This document shows, piece after piece, positions 1 through 9,225 of a stretch of DNA of 64,000 nucleotides (the first letter of the stretch is position 1; each line of letters starts with the position of its first letter). The DNA is from Hymenobacter sediminicola (lineage in GTDB: Bacteria; Bacteroidota; Bacteroidia; Cytophagales; Hymenobacteraceae). The notes under the pieces were generated by a model, which saw only the letters and a program-made list of their open reading frames with translations, was not told the DNA's origin and ran no database searches. The position numbers were made by a program, and so were the translations under genes. The stretch lies in NCBI RefSeq assembly GCF_014250515.1, contig NZ_CP060202.1:4413501-4477500 (forward strand). The letters run 5' to 3'.

Positions 1-1
1 T

Positions 2-562
2 TACTACCTGGCCAGCCAGGGCGCGCGCATCACCGGCATCATCGACCGGGCCGGTGGCCTCATCAAGGAAGATGGTTTCTCGCTGGAAGAAATACGCACC
101 CTCTTTTTGCAGCGCGAAGGAAACGCTCTGACGGCTGACAATCTGTTGTCGTTTGAAGACGTGAACCAGCGTATCTGGAGCAGCGGCGCGGAAATCTTTA
201 TTCCGGCAGCGGCCTCGCGGCTCGTTACCCGCGGGCAGGTAGAACAGCTGATTGCGGGCGGCTTGGAAGTTATTTCGTGCGGTGCCAACGTGCCGTTCCA
301 GGACCCCGAAATCTTCTTCGGGCCTACCGGCGAATTTGCCGACCAGCATACTTCGGTCATTCCCGATTTTATTGCCAACTGTGGCATGGCGCGGGTGTTT
401 GCCTACCTGATGGAAACCAATGCAGAAATCACCGACCAGGCCATCTTCGGCGACACGTCGCGCATCATCCGTCGTGCCCTGGAGCGCACGCGCAAGCAAG
501 GCGACTCACGTATTGGCGTAGCGCAGAAGTCGTTTGAAATGGCACTTCGCCAGTTGGTGTAA
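2..562 (+). CDS. Glu/Leu/Phe/Val dehydrogenase, C-terminal part (5' end outside window)
   Basis: The reading frame is open from base 2, so the start lies left of the window and only the last 186 residues are seen. They match the NAD(P)-binding domain of the glutamate/leucine/phenylalanine/valine dehydrogenase family: a Rossmann strand ending in an acidic residue (GARITGIIDRAGG), then AEIFIPAAASRLV, then VISCGANVPF and a PDFIANCGM stretch, all in the family order. The enzyme would oxidatively deaminate an amino acid with NAD(P). Substrate-deciding residues are in the missing N-terminal half, so glutamate versus a branched-chain substrate cannot be settled. A second, complete family member lies at 16042-17130. 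Confidence 0.8.
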   Translation, partial: YYLASQGARITGIIDRAGGLIKEDGFSLEEIRTLFLQREGNALTADNLLSFEDVNQRIWSSGAEIFIPAAASRLVTRGQVEQLIAGGLEVISCGANVPFQDPEIFFGPTGEFADQHTSVIPDFIANCGMARVFAYLMETNAEITDQAIFGDTSRIIRRALERTRKQGDSRIGVAQKSFEMALRQLV

Positions 563-652
563 ACCAGCAAGCAGGCACTTGCAGGCTTAAGGTTTTGGCT
601 GGCTAAACTACAGCCGGGGCTCTAAGCGCTACAGGTTTCAAACTCACTATTT

Positions 653-1798
653 ATGACGTTACAGGAAATCCTGCACCTTCGCTTTCTTGGCAACAACGTG
701 GCCGCGTACCTGACGTGCGCGGGTATTCTGTTGTTCGGATACCTTTTCAAGAGTCTGCTTTCCAAACTCCTGTCGAGGCTGGTGTTTCGCTTTATTCGCA
801 AGCGAACGGAAGGAGTCAGTGAAGCGCAATTCCAGGCACTTCTCATTGACCCGATGTCCATCGTCGTGTTTTTCGTGACGGTGTACCTCGCATTCCAGGT
901 GCTTGATTACCCAGTGAGCAGCTCTGAGATTACGCGCCATGAGCCCTGGCCCAAGGTGGCGCTGTTTCGGCTGTATCAGGTGGGCCTCATTGCTGGCATT
1001 ACCTGGATTGCCCTCCGCCTAGTGGACTTTCTGGTGCTGGTGTTCCGCCGTCGGGCCGAATCCAACGCCTCCCGCATCAATAACCAGCTTATCCCATTTG
1101 CTAAAGACCTGTTGAAGGTTCTGGTACTCACGATGGCCTTTCTGGCACTGCTGGGCCGGGTATTTGGGGTCAACGTTACGGCCCTCATCGGGGGCCTGGG
1201 TATTGGAGGGCTGGCAGTGGCTTTCGCAGCTAAGGAAAGCCTCGAAAACCTGATTGCCTCCTTCACTATATTTCTGGACCGGCCCTTCGCCGTGGGCGAC
1301 TTGGTGGAAGTGGGCGCCGTAACGGGCACCGTAGAAAAAGTAGGTTTCCGGAGCACGCGCCTGCGCACCGCTGAAAAAAGCTACGTGACGGTGCCCAACA
1401 AAGCCATGATTGACAAGCCGTTGGACAATCTTTCGTTGCGAACGGCACGGCGCGTTACGTTTACGCTGGCCCTCAGCCACGCTACCACCAGCCAGCAGCT
1501 GCACCAAATTGTTCAGGAAGGCAAACGCCTTATCGGCGAGAATCCGTTGGTGACTCAGGATGTGCAAATGCAGTTTTCAGCCCTCACGCCAGCCGCCAAG
1601 GAAGTAACGGTGCAGTATTTTGTAGAAACAACAAACTACGACGAGTATCTGGCAGTGAAAGAGGAGTTGAACTACCACTTGGTAGAGGCTGTGGAGCGAG
1701 CAGGCGGCTCGTTCGCCAGTTCTGGCACTACAGTCGTGCAGCTAAACACCGGTGGCCGGCTAGATGGCCTTAACGCGTTAGACACTTCGGTCTTGTAA
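653..1798 (+). CDS. MscS-family small-conductance mechanosensitive channel
   Basis: 381 residues, longer than the 286-residue E. coli MscS because of extra N-terminal helices. Hydrophobic segments lie near residues 17-36, 68-86 and 105-131, followed by the Gly/Ala-rich pore helix (about 155-192, with GGLGIGGLAVAFAAKES). The cytoplasmic beta domain follows, with the family pattern FLDRPFAVGDLVEV and VGFRSTRLRT ... VPN. Such channels open under membrane tension and release solutes during osmotic downshock in the inner membrane. The ATG at 653 is the first in frame and puts a helix right at the N-terminus. The gene has its own hairpin terminator downstream (1817-1874) and no close same-strand partner. 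Confidence 0.88.
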   Translation: MTLQEILHLRFLGNNVAAYLTCAGILLFGYLFKSLLSKLLSRLVFRFIRKRTEGVSEAQFQALLIDPMSIVVFFVTVYLAFQVLDYPVSSSEITRHEPWPKVALFRLYQVGLIAGITWIALRLVDFLVLVFRRRAESNASRINNQLIPFAKDLLKVLVLTMAFLALLGRVFGVNVTALIGGLGIGGLAVAFAAKESLENLIASFTIFLDRPFAVGDLVEVGAVTGTVEKVGFRSTRLRTAEKSYVTVPNKAMIDKPLDNLSLRTARRVTFTLALSHATTSQQLHQIVQEGKRLIGENPLVTQDVQMQFSALTPAAKEVTVQYFVETTNYDEYLAVKEELNYHLVEAVERAGGSFASSGTTVVQLNTGGRLDGLNALDTSVL

Positions 1799-1816
1799 AG
1801 CGTCTCTTCTTCCTGA

Positions 1817-1874
1817 CCACCACACAACAAGGCCCGGCTGCTTCCAGAAGCAACCGGGCCTTATTGTGTGGTGG
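1817..1874. terminator. Bidirectional hairpin terminator
   Basis: A long stem is formed by CCACCACACAACAA with TTATTGTGTGGTGG (one mismatch) and an inner AAGGCCCGG / CCGGGCCTT helix. It lies between the convergent MscS and TerB-like genes and can serve both. Confidence 0.75.
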
Positions 1875-1883
1875 TTCAGTTAT

Positions 1884-2798
1884 TTATCGACGGCCGCCTA
1901 GCAAACCGCCCAGCAAGCTGCCCATACCGCCGCCCATCAGGCTGCCGAGGCCACCGCCACCGGCGCTCCGAGGCTGTGAGTTAGGCTGTCCGCCCAGCCC
2001 GCCCAGAATAGACATCAGTGAACCAAGGCCACCGCTACCGACATGAGAACCCTGCTGTGGCACATTGCCATACTGGTCCCTAGCGCCGGAAGAGCCGCCG
2101 CCCATCATGCCGCTCAGCAAACCTCCGCCGAGCAAGCCACCGAGCAGGCCACCCATCGAGCTGCCGCCCATAGCGCCGCTCATCAGACCACCCATAGTGC
2201 CGCCGCCAGTCATGCCGCCTAGGAGGCCACCGCCGCTGCTCTGGCTGCGGCCACCCATCACTTTCGACAGAACCATTGGTGCTACTACGCCCAGCAGGCC
2301 GGCCATTAGCGCGCCTTTCGGGATGCCAGCATTATCGAGCTTATCAGTGATACCGCTAAAGAAGCCTTGCTTGGCCGGGTCGCTGGCATCATGAGGAACA
2401 TGGGCCGCCTGATCTACAACCTGATTCAGCGCCTGCGTCTGCTGGGGTGTGATGTCAAGATAAGACGCAATTTTATTCACCATAGCTTCCTCATCGTTGG
2501 CATAGGCACCATCGGCGCGGGCAAAACTGATGAGGTCCGTAACGAGCGAGAAGCGCAGGTCGCTGCCACGCAGCACATCCAAATTGGTCTTGATGCTTTC
2601 GTTGGTTGAGTCGCGGGCAGCAGACAGCACTTGCTGAGTGGCACCACCAGAAAGGCCGGCTTGGTGCGAAAGCTGCTGCAGAAACTCGATTTCGGTAGCG
2701 GAAGCTTCACGGTCGGCAGAGGCCAGACTGGCAATTACGCTCAGGTAGGCTGCTTTCTCTTGGTCAGAGTAGTTCTGCAGGAGTTGGGAATCGTTCAT
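1884..2798 (-). CDS. TerB-like protein with glycine-rich tail
   Basis: 304 residues. Residues 1 to about 135 are helical and resemble the TerB/DjlA-like tellurite-resistance fold (YLSVIASLASADREASATE, then a second acidic repeat SFARADGAYANDEEAM), a metal-binding helical domain. The rest is dominated by Gly, Met, Ser and Leu in repeats such as GGLLGG and MGGGMGSLLGG, low-complexity and probably flexible. No signal peptide is visible. Substrate and role are unknown for most TerB-like proteins outside the ter operon, and no other ter genes are nearby, so tellurite resistance should not be inferred. Confidence 0.6.
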   Translation of the reverse strand: MNDSQLLQNYSDQEKAAYLSVIASLASADREASATEIEFLQQLSHQAGLSGGATQQVLSAARDSTNESIKTNLDVLRGSDLRFSLVTDLISFARADGAYANDEEAMVNKIASYLDITPQQTQALNQVVDQAAHVPHDASDPAKQGFFSGITDKLDNAGIPKGALMAGLLGVVAPMVLSKVMGGRSQSSGGGLLGGMTGGGTMGGLMSGAMGGSSMGGLLGGLLGGGLLSGMMGGGSSGARDQYGNVPQQGSHVGSGGLGSLMSILGGLGGQPNSQPRSAGGGGLGSLMGGGMGSLLGGLLGGRR

Positions 2799-2901
2799 CG
2801 TAGGTGCGATTGGAGGGTGGGCAAATAATTCGCTGCTGCTCTTAACGCACGTCAGCTGTTTAGGTTAAACCTCCTGATTCAGATTCCAACTATTCCTCCT
2901 T

Positions 2902-5460
2902 CTAGAAGTCAAAATACTCGTCTGGCTGCGGCTGAGCTGGCTTCTTCTCGGGCTTCTTGAGCTCGAACGCCTTGCGAGGCTCCGAAGGAATTGTCGTGTT
3001 TGCCGACGGTGCTGGCTTCACTATTTCTCCCAGTCCGGGTTTGCGGCCGGCGGCTGGCGCAGCGGCAGGTGCCGGCCGTGCTACCTGCGTGCGGCTTCGG
3101 TCGTAGGTTACCCGGAAATTGTCCTCATCACCTTGAATAGCCAGCAGCAAACTAGGCCCGGTTCCCATGCTGGCAGTGCGCTGAAGTAGGCCCGGCAGAA
3201 TCGGGATGCTGACGTGGTAATTCATCTGCTGGTCGAAGGTATGGGTGCCGGTGACGCGGATGAGTGAGGCGCCGCGCACATTGGAGCGGATTTCCATCTC
3301 CGGCAGATACACGGTCCGGCTCTGGATGTAGACCGGCGTGGTGAGCTGGGCAAAGCGCAGGTGCCGCAGTCGCTCCCGGCCCGCAATCATGGATAGCTTC
3401 TGCAGCGGCTGAAAATTATTCAGCTCCCCGTTGCGAACCGTCAGATTTACCTCCGCTTCCATTCGGTCGGTGAGCGGGTTCAGAGCGCCATCGAAGTATA
3501 AGTCTGATTCGGCTGTAGCGGTGAGGGCACCACGCAGGTGACGGGCCGTAATGAAACGCTGCCCGAAATCCTCGAAAGTATAGAACAGGCTATCAAGCGG
3601 CAGCTGCTGACAGCTGACCGTGGAACTGAGGCGCAGCAACTGCGGCTGGCGGGCATCGAGAGAGCCCCGGAAGCTGACCCGCCCACCCGCCGCCGCCACC
3701 GATAGCGCCGGAGCACTAAGCACCTGGTTTTGCAGCCGGATGGTACCCGTCAGGTGTTGCCCACGAAACCGCCGAAACCGCACCCGCTGCGCTGTAGTCT
3801 GTACTTGCAATGCCAGCTGGGGCGGCAACCGAAACACGTAGTCGCCAGCTGGGGAAGCGGCAGCCGCTGTCTTGGTGCTGGACGCAGGTGTGGGCTGGCG
3901 CAGGCGCAGCAACTGGTTGAAATCGAGCAAACGGGAATCCAGTTTAGCGTCTACTGCCAGCTGTTGGCCCGGGAGTAGCAGCCAGGGCAAGGCATTGCGG
4001 AGCATCCCACTCAGCCGGAAGTCAGAAGCACCCAAACGGCCAGCAAAGCCACTTACGGCCACATCGTTGCGGCGCAGCACAAAGCTTCCGTTCAGGCCCG
4101 TGAAGGGCTGGCTGAAGTCGCGTAGATGCATCTGTAGATTTCGCACTACCAACTCGCCGCTGGAGCGCACAGCGGCCGTAGCAGGCCGGGCCCGAAACTG
4201 GCGCAAATTGCCAGCAAACTGCAGAGTGAGCTGTGCCGTGCCGCTCCCGCTTCGTACCGCAGCCAGCGGGTAAAACTGCAGGGCACGCGCCACATCGAAA
4301 TCAGTGCGCAGGTTGAGGGCGAGGCTGGGGTCCGAGAAATTTTCGTAGCGCAGGTCGCCGCTGAAAGGCCGTCCCTGCAGTGTGCCTCGTACTTCGCGCA
4401 GGCGCAGCACCGAAGTACGCGCAGCCTGCGCCGGGCCGTTGCTGAAACTCCCTTTAAGGAATATATGCTCCACGGCCTGTTTCAGCGCCGGATGGTACAG
4501 AGAAGCGTCGCGGCAGCCAAACTGCACGTCTATGCCCGGATTGGCTTTGGCAGACATTTCCCCGCGCACTGTCCCACCAAAATAGACGTCGCCACGGCTG
4601 CGGTAGGCACTAAGGCGCTTAACCAACCGGGCCGGCAGCAGCGCCAACACCGACTGCATATCGGTGTTGCGTCCTTCAGCCCGCAGGTCTAGGTTGGCCG
4701 CATGGCGGTAGTTGACGCGCCCAGCCACGCTGTAGGCTGCCGCGCCCACCTTCAGCTCAGAGGGCTCGATGGTAACAAGGCGGGCGGCACGGTCTACTCG
4801 TAGGCGGGTGGTTAGGGTCAATTCTTTCTGGCGGAAATAAGCATCGGGGCCCAGTTGCAATGCCTCTACCAGCATCGTTCCGTGCGCTTCCACTCCCACC
4901 AGCATGTCCTCCACATCGAGTTGCGCTTTCACATCATGCACCTGCACGGTGTAGCGCTGCTGCCGTTGCTGGTCGTCGTACACTGTTCCCACCCGTTCTA
5001 GTCGAATATTTTCGAGAGCAAAAGCAAACGGCTGGTCGCTGGTGGTGGCAGTGGTATCGTAGCGGATGACGTCGTAGTTGGCGCGGCCCTGCGGATCGTG
5101 GCTCACGCGCACCTGGCCGTCGGCCAGTGTTACGGTCCGGATGCGGTAGTGGCCGCGGGCCATGTCCCAGGCGTCAAACGCGAAGTAGAGGCGGCGGGCC
5201 CGCGCCAGCGGCACGGTATCCTGTGGCAGCGAGCCACTCACCCGCAGATCATGCAGCGTAATAGAAACCTGCGGAAACTGGTCGAGCAGCGACACCTCCA
5301 TGCGGCCCACTCTTACCGGCGTAGTCAGGTAGCGGTTGGCTTCCTGCACAAACAGTGCAACGATACGGTCCTGCCCCAGCCACACGCCGCCAACTGCTGC
5401 TGCAAAGAGCAAAAGCAGTCCGCCCAGAGAAAAAAATAGTAGTCGCCGCAGCTTTCTCAA
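2902..5460 (-). CDS. AsmA-like inner-membrane-anchored protein
   Basis: 852 residues with one N-terminal membrane anchor (about residues 8-28, LFFSLGGLLLLFAAAVGGV) and a very long periplasmic part rich in beta strands. The N-terminal segment (NRYLTTPVRVGRMEVSLLDQ ... LHDLRVSGSLP) has the pattern of the AsmA/TamB-like bridge family, and the C-terminal GELNNFQPLQKLS and YHVSIPILPGLL stretches resemble the AsmA C-terminal domain. The family includes bridge-like proteins linked to phospholipid transport between inner and outer membranes. The tail is Pro/Ala/Lys rich. It appears monocistronic, transcribed away from the tRNA-Val genes. Family assignment is fairly sure; the exact cargo is unknown. 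Confidence 0.75.
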   Translation of the reverse strand: MRKLRRLLFFSLGGLLLLFAAAVGGVWLGQDRIVALFVQEANRYLTTPVRVGRMEVSLLDQFPQVSITLHDLRVSGSLPQDTVPLARARRLYFAFDAWDMARGHYRIRTVTLADGQVRVSHDPQGRANYDVIRYDTTATTSDQPFAFALENIRLERVGTVYDDQQRQQRYTVQVHDVKAQLDVEDMLVGVEAHGTMLVEALQLGPDAYFRQKELTLTTRLRVDRAARLVTIEPSELKVGAAAYSVAGRVNYRHAANLDLRAEGRNTDMQSVLALLPARLVKRLSAYRSRGDVYFGGTVRGEMSAKANPGIDVQFGCRDASLYHPALKQAVEHIFLKGSFSNGPAQAARTSVLRLREVRGTLQGRPFSGDLRYENFSDPSLALNLRTDFDVARALQFYPLAAVRSGSGTAQLTLQFAGNLRQFRARPATAAVRSSGELVVRNLQMHLRDFSQPFTGLNGSFVLRRNDVAVSGFAGRLGASDFRLSGMLRNALPWLLLPGQQLAVDAKLDSRLLDFNQLLRLRQPTPASSTKTAAAASPAGDYVFRLPPQLALQVQTTAQRVRFRRFRGQHLTGTIRLQNQVLSAPALSVAAAGGRVSFRGSLDARQPQLLRLSSTVSCQQLPLDSLFYTFEDFGQRFITARHLRGALTATAESDLYFDGALNPLTDRMEAEVNLTVRNGELNNFQPLQKLSMIAGRERLRHLRFAQLTTPVYIQSRTVYLPEMEIRSNVRGASLIRVTGTHTFDQQMNYHVSIPILPGLLQRTASMGTGPSLLLAIQGDEDNFRVTYDRSRTQVARPAPAAAPAAGRKPGLGEIVKPAPSANTTIPSEPRKAFELKKPEKKPAQPQPDEYFDF

Positions 5461-5547
5461 TACCCGAAAATTTCTGACGCTAAAAGAGTTGCCTTCTCAT
5501 CCACCCCCATGTCAGGTAAATTCACGGCTTAAAGTTCGCATAAAGAG

Positions 5548-5578
5548 TTGCGTAATCGAAAATGACCTGCCATATTTG
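5548..5578 (+). promoter_or_regulatory. Probable Bacteroidota-type promoter for the tRNA-Val pair
   Basis: TTG at 5548-5550, a 20-base spacer, then CATATTTG at 5571-5578, one mismatch from TAnnTTTG. The first tRNA starts 25 bases further on. Confidence 0.45.
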
Positions 5579-5602
5579 CCATCCCAAACGGGACACGCCC
5601 AT

Positions 5603-5677
5603 GGGAGATTAGCTCAGCTGGTTCAGAGCATCTGCCTTACAAGCAGAGGGTCACTGGTTCGAACCCAGTATCTCCCA
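5603..5677 (+). tRNA. tRNA-Val (anticodon TAC), copy 1
   Basis: 75 bases. The acceptor stem pairs GGGAGAT with ATCTCCC. The anticodon stem TCTGC/GCAGA holds the loop CTTACAA with anticodon TAC at 5638-5640, and the T arm is CTGG-TTCGAAC-CCAG. The CCA end is not encoded in this copy. Confidence 0.95.
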
Positions 5678-5697
5678 CTATTATTGCCTTACCCCTC

Positions 5698-5772
5698 GGG
5701 AGATTAGCTCAGCTGGTTCAGAGCATCTGCCTTACAAGCAGAGGGTCACTGGTTCGAACCCAGTATCTCCCA
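5698..5772 (+). tRNA. tRNA-Val (anticodon TAC), copy 2
   Basis: Identical over all 75 bases to the copy at 5603-5677 and only 20 bases downstream of it, so both probably come from one transcript. Here the genomic sequence continues with CCA (5773-5775). Confidence 0.95.
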
Positions 5773-5777
5773 CCAAT

Positions 5778-5808
5778 AAAAGGACAGCCCTGCCGGCTGT
5801 CCTTTTTT
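5778..5808 (+). terminator. Rho-independent terminator after tRNA-Val pair
   Basis: AAAAGGACAGCC pairs with GGCTGTCCTTTT around a CTGCC-type loop and is followed by a T run. Confidence 0.85.
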
Positions 5809-5856
5809 GTTTTCTGGCCGGCGTCAAGGCCAGTAAAGACCATTTTGTTTGGGGCT

Positions 5857-7470
5857 ATGCGAGTAAGTACTACGTGGCAACTCTGGCTGGTACGCGCCTT
5901 TTTCGGGCTTCTGCTGCTAACGGGCGCGCTGCTGTTTCGCGACTATGGCGTATCGGTTGATGAGCCCGTAAGCCACGAAGACGGGGCGGTCAGCGGCAAG
6001 TATATTGCTGAGAAGCTATTTGCAGGCTTCGGCCAGGATGATCCGAACGTATCTGTCATAACGCCCCTCTTTCGCCATCGGGACTATGACAAGGGCGTGG
6101 TATTTGAGCTGCCGGTGGCCGGGCTGGGCCGGCTCCTGACTCACGGCAATTCCACGCATTACTTTTTGATGCGTCATCTGCTGATATTCTTGGTGTTTAT
6201 GGGGGGCGTGTGGGCTTTGTACCGATTGATCTGGCTTAGATTCGGACACCGGATGGTTGGGCTGCTGGCGGCCGCTCTGCTTGTGCTGTCGCCGCGCATG
6301 TTTGCCGAAGCCTTTTTCAATGGCAAGGACATCGTATTTATGGCGTTGTTCACTCTCGCTATATATACGCTGGCGCGCCTGTTCGAACGGCCCACGCTGG
6401 GCGGGGCGTGTCTGCATGGCATTGCGACAGCCGCGGCCATTGGGGTAAGGATGCCCGGTGTCATCTTGGTGGCTTTCACGATAAGCAGCCTTTGCCTGCT
6501 GGCCTGCTTCCCCGGCCCTTCTGATTCAGTACCCAGAAGACGCCTATGGAAAAGTGCGGCAGTTTACCTGGCCGCCACGGCGTTAGCAGTAATAGTGTTT
6601 TGGCCTTACCTGTGGGAGGATCCACTGGTGCGTTTCGCTCAGGTATACAGCCGCGTGAGCCACTACAACTGGGGCTACACCAATCTATACTTCGGGCAGT
6701 TTGTGCCGGCCGACCAGCTGCCGTGGCATTATATCCCGGTCTGGCTGCTCATCACTACGCCACTGCCCTACTCGCTGGCGGCGCTGCTGGGGCTTGGATA
6801 TAGTCTGTACTATCTGTTCCGGCAGCGGCTGGCGAGCTTGCGCACTCCGGTGGGCCGCCTGGATCTGCTGTTTATCGGGTGGCTATGTGGCCCAATTCTG
6901 ATGGTAATAGTTTTACGCTCAACGCTGTATGATGGGTGGCGGCATCTGTATTTTGTGTATCCGGCGCTGCTACTACTGGCGGTACAAGGGCTGTTAGTGC
7001 TATTCAGGGCCGTGGTGAAACACCGCCGTGCCTATTGGCTGGCAATAAGCCTGTTGGTGGTAGCAGGTGTTGAAACAGCCCGAACAGGTATTCGCATGGT
7101 GCAGCTGCATCCATATGAGCATCTGTATTTCAGCTTTCTGCCGGCCCGGATGGTAGAGCAGCAGTTTGAGCGTGACTATTGGGGTCTGGCGTTCCGGCAA
7201 GGCTTGGATTGGGTTATGGCTCACGACTCTGCCCCGCAGGTCACTGTCGCCAGCGACGTGCCGGATATGGTGTACGCCAACGTTTTCCTGCTGCCCGCTC
7301 TCGAGCAGGCCCGCCTACGCCGGGTGCCGGCCCGTAGTGCCGCTACTGCCCGCTACTTCATAGCCAATTACCGCTGGCACCCGCAGCCTTATCCTGATAG
7401 TCTGGGACCGGAAGTGTACACCGTCCGGGCAGGGGGCATTAAGATTCTCTCGGTATTTCGCCGGCCCTAA
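5857..7470 (+). CDS. GT39-like multi-spanning glycosyltransferase, paralog A
   Basis: 537 residues with about ten membrane helices. The first periplasmic loop right after helix 1 holds FRDYGVSVDEP (Asp35-Glu36), the place where GT-C/GT39 (PMT, ArnT-like) enzymes carry their catalytic acid. A later FFNGKDIVFMALFTLAIYTL helix and a hydrophilic C-terminal domain follow. Such enzymes move a sugar from a polyprenyl-phosphate carrier onto lipid, protein or polysaccharide at the outer face of the inner membrane; the acceptor here is unknown. I chose the ATG at 5857 over an in-frame TTG at 5845 because helix 1 starts just after it. The gene at 7540-9141 is a close paralog arranged in tandem. Confidence 0.75.
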   Translation: MRVSTTWQLWLVRAFFGLLLLTGALLFRDYGVSVDEPVSHEDGAVSGKYIAEKLFAGFGQDDPNVSVITPLFRHRDYDKGVVFELPVAGLGRLLTHGNSTHYFLMRHLLIFLVFMGGVWALYRLIWLRFGHRMVGLLAAALLVLSPRMFAEAFFNGKDIVFMALFTLAIYTLARLFERPTLGGACLHGIATAAAIGVRMPGVILVAFTISSLCLLACFPGPSDSVPRRRLWKSAAVYLAATALAVIVFWPYLWEDPLVRFAQVYSRVSHYNWGYTNLYFGQFVPADQLPWHYIPVWLLITTPLPYSLAALLGLGYSLYYLFRQRLASLRTPVGRLDLLFIGWLCGPILMVIVLRSTLYDGWRHLYFVYPALLLLAVQGLLVLFRAVVKHRRAYWLAISLLVVAGVETARTGIRMVQLHPYEHLYFSFLPARMVEQQFERDYWGLAFRQGLDWVMAHDSAPQVTVASDVPDMVYANVFLLPALEQARLRRVPARSAATARYFIANYRWHPQPYPDSLGPEVYTVRAGGIKILSVFRRP

Positions 7471-7539
7471 TCCTGTGCTTCGCATCTTAGCAGCCGATTT
7501 CCTGCCCACTTATCCGCTTTTACTGCTCAGTTTCTCTTC

Positions 7540-9141
7540 ATGCTTCTTGCCAGTAAAGCCCGCCGGCTAAGCACGGGCATTTTTTTCGGGACTCTACTGC
7601 TGCTCGGCGCTTGGCTGCACCGCGACTATGGCGTATCGTGGGACGAGACGAACAACCACCTTAATGGGCTGGTCAACATCAAGTTCATTGCCAGCCTACT
7701 GCCCGCAGGACATCCGATCCATCAGCACCCCACCTTCGTCACCACCCCCGATATCCGCGATTTTCCGGACGCGCACCACGGCCCCTTGTTCGAAATGAGC
7801 GCCGTGGTGTTGAGCTATCTGCTCACCGACCACGATTCCCGCTCCTATTTCCTGCTGCGCCACTTTCTGATATTCAGCATTTTCACCGCAGGCGCTTGGG
7901 CGCTGTACCGGCTGGGAGCCCACTGGCTGCGCGACTGGCGCTGGGGTTTATTGGGGGCCGGGCTGCTGGTGCTTTCGCCCAGGTTTTTTGCCGAAGGCTT
8001 CTACAATGGGAAGGACATTGTGTACATGGCCTTTTTCACGCTGGCCATGCTCACATTGCTGCGTCTGTGCCAACGACCTACGGTAGGGCGGGCGCTGGTA
8101 CATGGGCTGGCTACGGCGCTGGCCATGGACATCCGGGTGCAGGGGCTACAATTGGTACTGTTCACGGTAGTGGGGCTCTGGCTGGAAAAGCGGTGGGGTA
8201 CGGAGCCCGTGTCGAACCGGCAGTTGCTGCAGGTGGCGCTGGCCTATGCAGGGGCTACGGTAGTGGGTGTGCTGGCCGGTTGGCCCTATCTGTGGGCTCA
8301 TTCGCTGCCCGAGTTGCTGGAGGTCAGTTCGCACGCCGTGCGCTACCCGTGGGGCTTCACCAACTTCTACATGGGCCGGCACCTGCTGGTAGGCGAATTG
8401 CCGTGGCACTATATTCCGGTCTGGATGGGCATCACAATTCCGCTGCCATTCTCACTGGCAGCGGTGGCCGGGATAGGCACCGCGCTACGGTACGGCTGGT
8501 TGCGAAGGTGGGCCGCTCTGAGCACTCCCGCAGGGCGTACGGGTGTGATGCTACTGCTCTGGCTGTTGGGTCCGATGCTGGTAGTGATGCTTACGCACAC
8601 GGTAGTTTATGAGGGCTGGCGGCACCTGTACTTTATCTATCCGGCACTGTTGCTCTGGGCAGTGCAAGGCATCCGGCAACTGGTGCAGATAAGCAGGCAA
8701 ACCGGCTGGCGCCGCACTGCCGCCCGGCTGGCCATCGGGCTGGGCGTGCTCGAAACGGGCCACACTGCCGTTCGTATTGTGCAGATGCACCCGCATCAGA
8801 ATGTATATTTCAGCTTTCTGATGGGCGAAGTAGCTGAGCAGCTTTTCGAGCGTGACTACTGGGGCTTGGGCTACCGCCAGGGGTTGGAGTGGGTCCTAGC
8901 TCACGATTCGTCGCCGACCCTGACGGTCAACGTGTTTTGGCACTATCCGCTCTACAACAACTCGCTGATTCTACCACCCCAGGACCGGGCCCGCATCCGG
9001 TACACGCCCGGCGGCACAGCCCGCTACTACCTGGCAGGCTACCGCTGGCATCCTCAGTCCTACCTCGACTCGCTAGGAACGGAAGTGCATGCCATCCGGG
9101 CCGGAGGTGTCAAGGTGCTGTCCGTTTTCCGTCGTCCGTAA
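7540..9141 (+). CDS. GT39-like multi-spanning glycosyltransferase, paralog B
   Basis: 533 residues, same architecture as the gene just upstream (5857-7470). The shared landmarks in the same order are HRDYGVSWDE (Asp35-Glu36), PRFFAEGFYNGKDIVYMAFF, LPWHYIPVWMGIT, EGWRHLYFIYPALLL, FERDYWGLGYRQGLEWVLAH and the final AGGVKVLSVFRRP. It is thus a tandem duplication that has diverged but kept both ends. The intergenic gap is 69 bases with no terminator, so the two are probably co-transcribed. Acceptor and sugar donor cannot be read from the sequence. Confidence 0.75.
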   Translation: MLLASKARRLSTGIFFGTLLLLGAWLHRDYGVSWDETNNHLNGLVNIKFIASLLPAGHPIHQHPTFVTTPDIRDFPDAHHGPLFEMSAVVLSYLLTDHDSRSYFLLRHFLIFSIFTAGAWALYRLGAHWLRDWRWGLLGAGLLVLSPRFFAEGFYNGKDIVYMAFFTLAMLTLLRLCQRPTVGRALVHGLATALAMDIRVQGLQLVLFTVVGLWLEKRWGTEPVSNRQLLQVALAYAGATVVGVLAGWPYLWAHSLPELLEVSSHAVRYPWGFTNFYMGRHLLVGELPWHYIPVWMGITIPLPFSLAAVAGIGTALRYGWLRRWAALSTPAGRTGVMLLLWLLGPMLVVMLTHTVVYEGWRHLYFIYPALLLWAVQGIRQLVQISRQTGWRRTAARLAIGLGVLETGHTAVRIVQMHPHQNVYFSFLMGEVAEQLFERDYWGLGYRQGLEWVLAHDSSPTLTVNVFWHYPLYNNSLILPPQDRARIRYTPGGTARYYLAGYRWHPQSYLDSLGTEVHAIRAGGVKVLSVFRRP

Positions 9142-9225
9142 GTCTGTTCTTACCTTCGGGCCCATGTCTGCCGGTCCCTGGTTATCGGCGGGCATCTTCT
9201 CTGCCTTTACCCAACAGCACCTGCT

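Noticed and set aside
1864..2394. Plus-strand Pro-rich frames opposite the TerB-like gene
   Set aside because: They are the complement of the glycine-rich repeats of the real minus-strand gene.
1884..2798. Tellurite resistance locus
   Set aside because: Only a TerB-like domain is present and no other ter gene is near.
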